From Hansfordia pulvinata (Eukaryota > Ascomycota > Sordariomycetes > Xylariales), in the NCBI GenBank assembly GCA_006538405.1, contig BJKQ01000007.1, positions 372,001-436,000 on the forward strand: a DNA stretch of 64,000 bases. The letters are read 5' to 3'. Shown here one piece after another: positions 12,024 to 22,500 of this stretch. Positions within the stretch are counted from its first letter, which is position 1; every line of letters begins with the position of its first letter. The notes under the pieces were generated by a model. The model ran no database searches, was not told where the DNA came from, and saw nothing but the letters and a program-made list of their open reading frames with translations. The position numbers and the translations under genes were made by a program.

Positions 12024-12360
12024 AAAAAACCGCTTGCATGGGAGCCCAGTCTAGCGGCCGCGTTGAGAGCGAGAGGGGAGATGGGGGGAGCGGTGAGGGT
12101 CGTTTCGTTGCTTGCGATTTATTTAGGTCAAGGAGCCTAACGTTCTCTCTCGGGCTACGATTGTTAACCCCCCCGCCCGTGATGAGCTCGGGGCGCTTGC
12201 TGTGGTTTGTCTTCTAGCCGCGCGCGGCGCTTAGAAGGCGTGCCATTTGAGATGCGCGAGGGTGCTCGAAGGAGGGGAGGGGGGAGGAAACTACCTAGGT
12301 GAGGGTTTGTAAGTGAAGTGAAGTGACGTGATGTGCATGGCTTAGACGCGGAGAGAGAGA

Positions 12361-12371
12361 GGGGGGGGGGG
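12361..12371. repeat. poly-G tract, 11 nt
   Basis: Eleven G directly following a (GA)n run. Confidence 0.9.
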
Positions 12372-12492
12372 CGGAAAGGGGGGTGGGTGAAGAGTTTCCA
12401 AGGCAGACTGGCTGCCCCACGTTTATTCCGGGATTGGACAACGGGATGGGACGAGCAGGTGAGGAAACGGTACTTGGCTTCAGCCAGAAGAA

Positions 12493-12505
12493 GGGGGGGG
12501 GGGGG
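12493..12505. repeat. poly-G tract, 13 nt
   Basis: Thirteen consecutive G, about 120 nt after the previous G tract. Confidence 0.9.
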
Positions 12506-13312
12506 TTCGTGCCAAAGTTGGGAAGAAGGGGAAAACGGCGCAAACAGGTTGGCCGGCCTGGGCTGCCCGTGGAGCGAACAAACTGCCCACCTGCTTGTTT
12601 GCGGCTTGCAGCGAGCCGGGGACCAGGGGGGGGCTTTTTTACGCGCGCGAACCAACGCCCCGGGTCGCCAGCCCCCAACTCCGGGACGCCTGCTCGACTC
12701 TAAAATAGCCGCGCGGAGGGTGGTCTGCTGTCTCTTTGTGAGGTCGGCCTTGCGGATTGGCCAATGAGGTCTGCGTGTACCTTGCTGGCCCTTTGATTGT
12801 TCAGACATCTTTCGGCGTGGTGTCTGCTTGGGCTGGTGATGACCTTGATTCGAGTTTTGGGAGAACCAACATCACTTTTCAGACCACGATCTCAAGGGAT
12901 AAAGAGGTGTATAATTATAGAGATGTCTCGCGAAAAGATATATAATCTACCAACGGGTGTGCACCTAGACATATTCAGCTGGCCTCCGACTTCTGTCTTC
13001 ATATACCCCTTAGTTCTGTCATCTCAGACCCATGACTATCGCCGTCGTCCTTTTTCTCCATGATGCCCCTTGGCTTCGCGTTGTTCGTTTTGTGATCATC
13101 ATCGTTGCCATTTCTGCCATTATCCGAGCAATCACTGTTTTCCTTAGTCCTGATACCCATCATACCTCGTGTTCCTCTGCCTCTGCCTCAGGCTACGCCA
13201 AAGCGTTGAGAGGGCTGCTTATAGTGCCTCTGCGGAACCCGGCTTGAAACTGCTCAGACGTGATCTCGAAATAGCCGCATCGCCCTCGGCGCCACAAACG
13301 CCACAGCCCAAC

Positions 13313-14649
13313 ATGTCACCGCAGCCCTCTTCAGCAAGCATGGAGAAGCCCCCTGCAACCTTCCACATGTTCGCCCGCCTGCCGCTGGAGCTGCAGTTCG
13401 CCGTGTGGCGCCTCTTCTGGGCCGCCGAGCACCGCGACGTGATCCACACGTTCTGGCCGCGGGGCAACGAGCGCAGCCACTGCAGGTCCTCCTCGGTCCT
13501 GAGGCCTTGCTACTTTGCGCGTCCCTGGGTCAAGGGCCGGAGCTCCAGCCCCGCCGCGGTCACCAAGAGCGCCCGGGATCACCCCCGATCCTCGGCGTCA
13601 CCTCTGTGGGCCGTCGGATCGCGCAGCTTGCTGGCCGCGGTCGCGGGGCCGTCGATCGGCCCGCAGCGCTACCGCGTCCCCAGGCACCCCTCGGCGCGCC
13701 CGGAAGTGGTCTGGTGGGACCCCCACCACGATCCCGTGCTGCTCGAGTGGCAGGCGTCCACGGGCGGCGGTGGCGCCGGCCCGGGCGGGCAGACGGGTTG
13801 GTTCCAAGCCCTGCCGCGAGATCCGGCTCCGGCTGCCACGGACACGGACGGACACAAGGAGGACCTGCCCGTCTTCGGCTACGACGCGGTCGTCGCGCGC
13901 GCCCGCCACGTCATGCTGAGGGTGGACCCGCGGATGGGGGGCGGCGACGGCGACGGCGGCGACGAAACAAACTCGGCAGCGGCGGCCCTGCTCGGCGAGG
14001 CGGACGCGGCGGCGCTCCGGGCGCTGCGGTCGGCGCGGTCCGTCGACCTGGTGCTCCAGCTCGCCGGCGGCGTCGCGTGGCACGCGCGCTCGTGCCCCGT
14101 GCACGAGGCGTGGCGGTCCAACGCGGACGCCATGTGGGAGGGCGGGCTAATGCGGCGCGCCAGAGGCGAAGGGGCAGAGCGAGGCGAGGGCGCGGGGCAG
14201 GGAGGACGCCTCCCGGGGCGAGGCACGGGCTGTTCCTGACGGAGCCCAGGCTCGCGTCTTCAGAGGAGGGTGAGGGGGTGGTGATTGGGCGCTGCGGGCA
14301 CTGCGGCGGCGGGCCGTGGGAGGCCGAGGCGAAGCGGGTTGGGGAGCTGCTCGGGTGGGCGCGCGGGGTCGAGAAGGCGGTCGCGGCGGCGCTGGCAGAC
14401 AGGCCCGGCGGCAGCACGCGTCGGGTGAGGACGAGTCTGCTCGTCGATCTGACGTTCGCGGTCGACGATGAGTGGTACAGGAAGAAGTGCGAGGGGAAGG
14501 TGGTGGACACGCACGAGAGGAAGACAACGACGTACGTGGAAGCTTCGACCTCGTTATTACTTCCTCGGCCCCTGCCGGAGATGCCTGCTCAGTGCAAGGC
14601 TTTGTGTCCAGACTTTGGTACAAGCAAACGTTTCGTGGGCTTTGCGTAA
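13313..14649 (+). CDS. 2EXR-domain protein, paralog 1 (frame broken once)
   Basis: The start is the ATG at 13313. The N-terminal motif FARLPLELQFAVWRLFWAAE (residues about 22-41) is the fungal 2EXR signature, normally written F..LP.ELR..IW. The frame ends at 14239, but the neighbouring frame continues to 14649 with HGLFLTEPRLASS and a region that lines up with the end of the paralog at 15310. One missing base between about 14160 and 14220 (G runs at 14171-14174, 14194-14197 and 14215-14218) would restore 445 aa, an exact multiple of three. A 68-nt GT-AG intron near 14110-14177 is a less attractive alternative, since the paralog has none there. Composition is extremely GC- and Gly/Ala/Arg-rich. 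2EXR proteins have no established biochemical role. Confidence 0.65.
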
Positions 14650-15309
14650 TGAAATTGATTGCCTGGTTGCTTTGTCCTTCCCAGCGGGTTTAAAGTTTGT
14701 CTGCCTATTGCTTGAGTCTCCTCTGGTCATTCAATGATGCCCGTCTTGCTACTCGTCCGCTTCTGAACATAAAACCTGCTCAATTCCCGCAAGCAAGTAC
14801 CCGAGGCCAAAATTGAATATCTGTTATTCGTGCATTGTTGACGGACAGTTAGGTGCTAATCTCCCAGACAACAGTTCAAAGGGAGAAGCTGCCAACCCGT
14901 GCGCTGCGGTCCCCCAATCCTGGAATATAAAAGCCACCATCTTCCACAAACCGAAGACCCGGGAATTTCAACCAAACCTTCCACCTCTCATCAACCTCGC
15001 TTCCTCCGTGGCCAAGTCGGGCTTCTACGCCGTGTCTATCATCACTCCCTGCGATTGAGAACCGGCCCATCTCAAGAGACACGACGGGCAAGGGGCTCGC
15101 AGCCGTTCCAGCTTTAACGTCCAGGCCCTGCAGCCTTCCCGTCCCCGTTACTCTTCCAGAAGCGGTCATTCAACAGCCCGCCTGACATCTGAGCAACACT
15201 GATTAACCGTTCTTCAGTGCCCTTCATTTCAGAGTTACCTTCCGGCTTCCACGACAAAGCAAAGAGCGACTCAACTCGTCACAACAAACTGCCATCGTCA
15301 GATCGAACA
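14650..15309. other. intergenic and 5' leader of 2EXR paralog 2
   Basis: The AT content rises sharply after the first paralog. A TATAAAAG lies at 14927-14934 and a C/T/A-rich leader runs from about 14960 to the ATG at 15310. No gene is seen. Confidence 0.6.
14927..14934 (+). promoter_or_regulatory. TATA-like box upstream of 2EXR paralog 2
   Basis: The TATAAAAG match stands about 380 nt before the ATG at 15310, consistent with a long leader. There is no other support. Confidence 0.4.
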
Positions 15310-16437
15310 ATGTCTGGCAAGCAGTCTAGTCCCCACGAGGAAGAGGCCTGTCGCCCCGAACAGGCTCGCACCTTCCTTCCCTTCCCGCAACTGCCGTCAG
15401 AATTACGACTGCTCATCTGGGAATCCTACTGGATCGGGGAACACCACGAGAAAGTTCACCGCTTCATGTCATGGGAGAACTTTGGACCCCCCCCAGGGCG
15501 AGACTATCTCATGGAGCAGATACCTTGGTCCAAGGGCGATGCTTCCAAAGGCTCTTCGCCCATCCAATTTTGTCCTGCGCCTCTCCATAAGATTGGCTCC
15601 TGGGATCTCGTCGAGACTGTCAAGCAACACGGCACTGGCCTCTACAAAATGGCTGAATCTCTCGATGTGTACTTCAAGGAGAAGGGAAGTTCACGGGCAA
15701 TGTGGTGGGATACCCAGCGAGACACAATCTTTCTGGATACAATGCAAATGGACTTGGAGCATTGCCCCAACGATTGGTTCACGGCACTTCGCCCATATCC
15801 CGACAGGCTGGAGGTTGATGGGCTGGAGATCGACAAGCTGCAGATTAGTGCGAAGCAAGAGAACACACCTGCTATCCCGACCTTCAATTACTCTGTTGTG
15901 CTGGCAAAAGCACGCCATATCATGGTTGCGTTCAGCCCTCCGGAACCAGCCGAGGTTAGCTTTGATGATCTGGCGGCTTTCCGGGCTTTGGAGTCGGTGC
16001 AAACTATCGACATTGTTTTTCAAGCTTTCAGTGAGGGCCACGGTCTGGGCCCCTGTGCGATGTCTGTGCCCTCGCAGCTGAACCAAGCCGTCGAATTGGA
16101 CATGGCAAAGAGGCGTCAAGAGCGGTCGTCGCGAGCTGACACCAATACACTGTCTGGAGATCCAACAGATCAGACTCCCTCCACACAGCCTTTCATACCA
16201 CATGACCTCCTGCATGGTCGCTACTTGACAGCGGCTGCAGGACTCCCCTACTCTGCACACTGTGCCAGATCCAATCTCGGTCATGATTTGCAGGAATGCA
16301 TCGACTTGGGCCAGATCTACACAGCTCAGATCTTGCTCGCGTTGTCCCAGAGGCCAGGACAGTTGGGCAATGTTCCTGTCAAGGTCGATATCGTCGGTGA
16401 CCTTCTTGGTTTCGAACCTGAGGGGTATGGCAGTTGA
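15310..16437 (+). CDS. 2EXR-domain protein, paralog 2, 375 aa
   Basis: An intact intronless frame with its start at the ATG 15310 (context AACAATGTCTGG); the frame is open slightly upstream but without ATG. The 2EXR signature FPQLPSELRLLIWESYWIGE lies at about residues 21-40. It shares the architecture of the gene at 13313: W-D-x(n)-D-x-(I/V)-xLxxxQ, then FNYSVVLAKARHIMV against FGYDAVVARARHVML, then a segment FRALESVQTIDIVFQ against LRALRSARSVDLVLQ. Third-position GC is far lower than in its neighbour despite common descent. Function is unknown; localisation is probably intracellular, as there is no signal peptide or membrane helix. Confidence 0.85.
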   Translation: MSGKQSSPHEEEACRPEQARTFLPFPQLPSELRLLIWESYWIGEHHEKVHRFMSWENFGPPPGRDYLMEQIPWSKGDASKGSSPIQFCPAPLHKIGSWDLVETVKQHGTGLYKMAESLDVYFKEKGSSRAMWWDTQRDTIFLDTMQMDLEHCPNDWFTALRPYPDRLEVDGLEIDKLQISAKQENTPAIPTFNYSVVLAKARHIMVAFSPPEPAEVSFDDLAAFRALESVQTIDIVFQAFSEGHGLGPCAMSVPSQLNQAVELDMAKRRQERSSRADTNTLSGDPTDQTPSTQPFIPHDLLHGRYLTAAAGLPYSAHCARSNLGHDLQECIDLGQIYTAQILLALSQRPGQLGNVPVKVDIVGDLLGFEPEGYGS

Positions 16438-17211
16438 ATCAAAGAGCAGCGCCTGCCATGGCAAATGCCTTCAGATCTACATGAGGTGGACTTGAAAGGT
16501 GCCTCGGAGAATGGAGGCCCTTGAAGAACTAGAGGCGCATCGAATTGACAACACTTAAGTTTGGCTCCGGTCTCTTTCCGCCCAAAGCGAAGCCAGTCTG
16601 CCTTTACCAGACACCCGCATCTTGATGGAAATGTACCCGAATGGTGTGGAAGGGGGAGGGCGCGGAGGTTGGAGGTTGATGAAGGTTGCGAGCTGGTCGG
16701 AAAATCACGATGGAGAAGAGTTAAGAAGCAATTGTGCAGTGATAATGAATTCGCTTGCTCAATGTCCCATCCCTAGGGTATAACAGATCCGCCCGCCCAG
16801 CCTCCGTGATGCATAAAGTCATGAGACAAGACCCAGACCAGGGTCCGTTCCCCAAACGCCTGAGACACCCGCCCGCACAAAACGCCCAAGAAAAAAAAGC
16901 CCCATGTCTCGCCGCCTTCTCATTTCCCCGCCCAGACGCTAGCGTCCCGCGTGGCGGCGGCGCTCCTCGCCGGATCCGAATGCGTTCTCGCCCTCATTGC
17001 GGCGCCCCGCCGATGCCTCGTCGTGTCCCGCGTGGATGTTATGCTCCTGTGTTCCGAGTCTCAGCAAAACGCGCTGATCGAGCCCGGTAGATTGAAAAAG
17101 ATGAAAAAGATAAAGGGGGAGAAGGTCATTGGGTAGAGTGGAGGCCTTCCAGTCGGTATGTTCGGGTATTGGTTGTTTCTCTCCGAGTCTTGGGAGTCCG
17201 GGGAAGTTCTT
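16438..17211. other. intergenic, no gene seen
   Basis: This is the convergent interval between paralog 2 (+) and the small membrane protein (-). No repeats or domains are seen. Confidence 0.6.
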
Positions 17212-17649
17212 CTAGGAATGTATCACGTACTCAAGGGCCTCGCGGACAACTAGGCCGAGTGGCCTGTTCTCACGACCGACGCGCAGGCAGCGCATGGCGG
17301 AAGCGACAGCGCCTACGGCCGCCAGCACCAGGAAAGCAGCGGACAGCAATACCTCGGTGTTGTTGTGCCGCGTCCAGGGCTGATTGACGTTGTGCACGGC
17401 GCCCCGCACGCACAGCGGGCCCAGCACCATCAGCAACAGAAGTAGTGGCAGCGGGCTCTCCGCTGCCATGGGCTCTTCTTCCTGCTGCGCCGCTGCCGAC
17501 GGCTCGGCGAGCGCGCACTTAGAGGGCTTCCGCGTGCTGAAGATAGAATCGCTGGTGCTGTGCGAGCTTGCGGCGGTGCTGGCTTCGCCGGACAGGGCGA
17601 GCATGACTGCTTTGGACGGATGCGCTGCCGCTGCTGCCGTTGACCTCAT
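17212..17649 (-). CDS. hypothetical small membrane protein, 145 aa
   Basis: The start is placed at the ATG at 17649 (MRSTAAAAAHPS); the frame continues upstream without ATG. The N-terminal half is Ser/Ala-rich and probably disordered. Two hydrophobic stretches follow: PLPLLLLLMVLGPLCV and VLLSAAFLVLAAVGAVASAM, separated by a short polar segment HNVNQPWTRHNNTE with an NNT glycosylation-type sequon. The tail ends ALEYVIHS. I do not recognise the family. Coding status rests on the two clear membrane segments and frame length only. Confidence 0.4.
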   Translation of the reverse strand: MRSTAAAAAHPSKAVMLALSGEASTAASSHSTSDSIFSTRKPSKCALAEPSAAAQQEEEPMAAESPLPLLLLLMVLGPLCVRGAVHNVNQPWTRHNNTEVLLSAAFLVLAAVGAVASAMRCLRVGRENRPLGLVVREALEYVIHS

Positions 17650-20092
17650 TTTATCGCAGAGGTAACTGTGCGTTTCTTGGTTGACTAGAGTGGGCAGTGA
17701 GGCCTCTGATGAGCTGCGAGTGGGCGGCCTTATTGCTTCTGCCGTGTGGTCGAATCCCAATTGCGAGGCTCGTGTGGTTGCGTCGGGGGGGTGTTTTCAA
17801 ATCGGAAGATGTCGTTTCGTTTCGTATCGCAAAGTAGAGAGAGGAAGAGGGTAGTTGTCGGCGCAGCGAGGACAGTAGACGCCGTGCGGGCCTGGTCTAT
17901 TAAGAACGCAGTTTGCTTGCTGCTTGCTGCGGCTGGTTCCTGCTACGGGTGGTGGTGATCAGCGGGCCAGAATGGGCCTTTTCATCGCCACCTCCTCGTG
18001 GGCCGTCCACGCGTATGGGTCGAGTACTGCCTCGCTGGGCAAGGAACGCGCGGACAGGGCAAGCTTGGCGCCTATCCGATGTTCAGGTGATCTCGCCAAG
18101 GACGGGCAGGTATCGCGGGCGCGGCGGGGGTCCGGCTGGAGAACTGGAGCGCAGAGGGCTGCAGGCAGTGGCACGGTGGCACGGTGGTTGGAGGACGGTG
18201 CAGCTGACGACGCTAATACCCCGGATTGGAGCACGTTGATGGCGCCGGCTAGGCTGGTTTGCCTCTAGTCGCCGGTGTGTACCCCTTACGACCAAGTGTC
18301 GTGGGCACGCAGACGGGGCGACGGTAAGGGGGAGGGGACGAGCGGGGGAAGCGAGCAGTCGTCGTCGTGCGACAGTCGTGGTTCGCGGTGCGCTGCGCTG
18401 GTTCGTTCGCGGATGGCGGTGGCTACGTCACCCGTCGCCTTGTGCCGTCTTTGTTCCGCGTTGTTCTGCACTTTGAGCCCCGCAGACGAGTAGAAGAAGG
18501 CTGGGAGGCGATACGAGAACAGTCGAGCCGGTGGCCTTGCTTGGAGTCGGGCGCATGTAAGGGGACGGTAGAGTACGGAAGAGGAGGTTCGTGGTGGAGA
18601 GGCGGGAGGTTGACAGGCGACGAGCGCCTCGGGCGGCTTCTTGTATGAAAAAAAACGACCAGGGCGAATGGGTCGACGGAGACGACGCCAGGAATGTGTG
18701 GAGGGGTTTGGTCTGCTGTCTCTGCCGCAAACGGAAGCCGGCGCGCTGTCGGGGGCCACCAATGGCGGTGTCGCGCTTCCGGAGCGGCGGAATGGAGCTG
18801 GAATGTGTTCGCGGTGGGCGAGGAGGGCAATGGACCTGTCGGCAGGGGTCGTGAAGATGAAGGCCCGGGGTCATGCTCGTACGACGTGGATCATCACGCG
18901 ATGGTGTGCGCAAAACGGGCGGGCTGCACGCGTGCGGCTTCCAGGGACCGGCATCCTTCCAATCTGCTGCGCCATATCCAATTCAGATCAGATGCGATAT
19001 TGATACTCGTATGGCCCGCCTTGGGACGGACGCCTGAGACCCACGAAGAAGACACAGGAATAATTGCCGTCCTTGTCTGTCTGCGGCCGCAGCGCATCGT
19101 GTGAAATGGTGGAGGAGTGCGCGTCCTTCGTAAGCTGCGGCCGCCAAATCAGGAGTGCGAGTACCCGTACATGACTTGCACTAGTAATGGTCTGCGCTTT
19201 GACGTCACAGGACAGCCGACTCTTCTCTCTGTGGATGTCGGGTGCGACTGGAGTACGAGAATCCACGAGTATTTCCGCATGGCAGTTGCGGAGAGCGGCC
19301 GGCTACGCCGCATTCACGATGGCGCCTTCCTGCTAATCAGTCTAGCCGACGCAGGCGAAGGCAGGCGCAGGCAACACATGAGCACCTGCATCGCCGCTTC
19401 CAGACTGTCCAGCTTTAGCTTCTCCTCCTCCCCCTCTCTCCCCTCTCTCACCCTTCCTCTCTGCCCCTCCGCATTCATGTGCATTCTCCTGCGAATCATC
19501 CGAGCTAAGGCGACCGACTCGGAAGAGGGGCCAGCTTCATTCACTTCAACTCCTCCCTTCCGATCCTGTCTTTCGGTCCGACGTCGCTGTCCACCAACTT
19601 CACCACTCTACAGAAAACCACTGCTGCATCTCGGGCTGCCCAGCACCGCCAATCAACACGCGATGGCCTCTTCCGCCTTGCGATCAGCACCAGAAACCGG
19701 GGAGTGCCAGTCGCCGGACCCAGCAACACCGGCGTGACCGGCTCCGTAATGGCGTCCCTCGACCCTCGAACCCCGTCCAGCTCCCGTCAACCGACTCTCC
19801 GCGTCTGGCATGGCGCTTCTGCCCGGCTCCATCGCCTACGCCGCACCATGTGCCCAACAGGCATGGTCCCGGCCCCAGCCATGGGCCCTGGGCCCCTGAC
19901 AGGGCCTGCAATCTGACTGCCCACGCTGCCTTCCGCCCCTTTGCTGCCTTTCCAGCTAATCGGCTCTTGTGAGCCTCGCGTCGTGAGAATCATTCCCACT
20001 TGAGGTCCGGTACTCGTGCAGATAGTTACGCGAACAGAGCTTTGACCTCAGGTCCGAGTCGGGTCCCTGCTTCTCAAGATCTGCAAGCTCGT

Positions 20093-20115
20093 CTCGCGCT
20101 CGCGCTCGCGCTCGC
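20093..20115. repeat. (CTCGCG)n short tandem repeat
   Basis: Nearly four perfect hexamer units. Confidence 0.85.
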
Positions 20116-22483
20116 ATCCGTCCCTCCGTTCGGCACCTACAATAGACTACCGCACAGCCCCCTATGAGTGAGTACTTGTACTCGTACGCCGCCGTGGCTG
20201 CTGCTCGCTTGTCCTCATCATCAGGGTCCTATCTGGCAACCTACAGTAGGTGGGTCCCGCGGGTGTAGCCGCCTCGCGCATGCGTACGGGGTCTTCATGT
20301 AGGCACGGCTCAAAACCCTGTCTGTTCACCCGGCTCCTCACTCTGGACATGTCATGATTGACCACTATAGTCTATATGAGCACGTATATCTGCCGCTCTC
20401 CCGCTCTGCACAGCTGCCCGACGTCAACTCTGGTCAAGGATGGCCTGCCTTGAACCACTGTGCGACTATCCTCCGTCTTCGCCGGAGCACTAAGCCTGCC
20501 AATTCGGTTCGCTATCATCCTCTGGTCCGATCGATGTGTTCCCAGAACATATCTGATGCTCATCACGCTTAGAACATCGATGTAGCCTGTTGGAAAATGG
20601 GGTCATGGGGACCCAATATGACATTTGCGAAACCGGCGTGCCCTTTCAGTACTGCCGATCCCATTGAGTGCTTTACTTGGCAACGCCTTGCGCCTCTGTA
20701 CGTCTGACGGCCAAGTGGCATCGTGAGCGGCCATTACTCCAGACTTTTTCCAAGGAGCAGGGCTCTCTTCCAAACCACTGCGCTAGACCTGAGCACGAGG
20801 GTAGTGTGTCGGCATCTTTCTCAGCAGTGGCTTAATCGGCGATTTTGACCGCTTGCGCTCCAGGCTTCGCAGAAAGCGGTGGCCTTGCTCATGTGGGCTT
20901 ATACTCGAAAGTAGTTTCTTGGCTGCAAGTTTGTGGAGCCGCATACAATTTTTTGGCTCTCAAATCGTATCGACAAGTTCATACACCCAAGTCGCATCGA
21001 CGCGTCTGTAGGAGATAAGGCCGAAGAGGATGGGGTACCGAAGATGCTGGGCTTGGAAGTCCTGCGATGGTACCTCGAGAGCTCCGTCGCAGACTGCGCG
21101 CGAGGCTTACTACCAACGAGCTCGTCGTCATGCCTGGAAAAGCAGGGACGATGTTATTGCGGTGTCTGTTCTAGAGGCAAGGAAGCGGCTGATTGGATGC
21201 CAACAGCCACACTGCCGCAGAACAGTTCAAGTCTACTCGTCATTTTCTAGGCCAGCCAAGGATAGGCCATGAACGGCTCTGAATCAGTCACGTCCAAGTC
21301 TGAGCCCGTATGAGGGTACCCAAGTAAGCAGTCGAGAGGCATTATGTGGTCTAGTTGAAGTAAGGCTATCGCATATGTTCGACGCCACTCAGCCATGGTC
21401 TTTGAGTCAGACATCCTTGCCGGCAAGGCACTACTGCACACGCACAAAGCCGTGTAGAGATTGCATTACACCGAGGTGGACTCCATTCAAGAGGCTTCTG
21501 GCGACAATACAGCTGAGTGAAACCAGAAGTAGTCTGGGTATACTGGATCATAATTCGTTGGATTTCTTTGCCGCTGAGCGACTTACGCTCCCGGCTGTCC
21601 ACTTGCTATGTCTGCCCCAGGGCAGGGTGTCACTGGTGCATGCCCAGATACACCAGAGTTGCAGCGCACGTCTGCGTTGCTCGAGAGCCTCATGACTGAT
21701 AGAACGTGGGATCACCGGCCCCGGAAAGGTTGCAAGCCAGTCCTGGCCATACGTCCCACCGTGCACACTTGCGGAAACGACTCGAGTTTACCAGGCTTCG
21801 ACAGCGTATAGACAGCGCATATGCGCTCTTCGCCCCCTCGATCGGGTTCCGTAATGTTGAGTGCAGCTTTGACGCCCCCCAACAGCTGCGCATTTCTCAT
21901 TTAGGGAATATGCATGACTATCTATCTTGGACCGAGGCTCGCAACAGGATCTTGGTCAGCCTCACGACGGAACAAGTTTCGTAAGAATGAACGAGCCCGC
22001 ACACAGATAGTAATCTGCAGCAGGAGCCGGGTCACTGCCGGTCGAGGGACATTGCCAATGTAGTTGAGGCGAGGGGACCGCGGTAAAAGCCCTCGACTTA
22101 TACGGATATCAGTCGTTCCGCGACAGGCGGTGGCCTCCCTTCCAAGATGCCATAAGCCAGGACGGACGACTCTCTCGAGCATCGCGATTGCCCAGACATC
22201 CGCGGCAGCGCCAACAAAGTTGAGAAAAAAAAAATAAAAAAAAACAGCGTCGTCCAAAATGGTCGCTGTCCGGACCCTGGTGACTTTCGTCGAAGCGCTG
22301 ACGCCATGAACAGTCTTGTCCAGGCCGCCCTCGCAACAGCGCCGCGGCCTCTAGAACCGGCGGAGGGCCCCGTCCCGCATCTAGAGTTTCGTTTGCTCGC
22401 TTCAAAGGTCATCTTTCTTCGAGGAGAACACATGGTATTGACACCATTCAGCCCCTCCCTGACCACCTTGGGCCTCCGGTCGA

Positions 22484-22500
22484 GGGGGGGGGGGGGGGGG
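22484..22500. repeat. poly-G tract, 17 nt
   Basis: Seventeen consecutive G in non-coding sequence. Confidence 0.9.

Larger units (their letters stand above)
10763..13312. other. 2.5 kb intergenic region, no gene seen
   Basis: Open frames here are short, overlapping and without domains. The stretch is marked by pure C or G runs at 12001-12023, 12361-12371 and 12493-12505 and by a TACGAGTA 8-mer at 11979. The last few hundred bases may be the promoter of the 2EXR gene at 13313. Confidence 0.6.

Noticed and set aside
22220..22250. A-rich patch as the tail of a LINE-like retroelement
   Set aside because: No reverse transcriptase or target-site duplication is visible around it.
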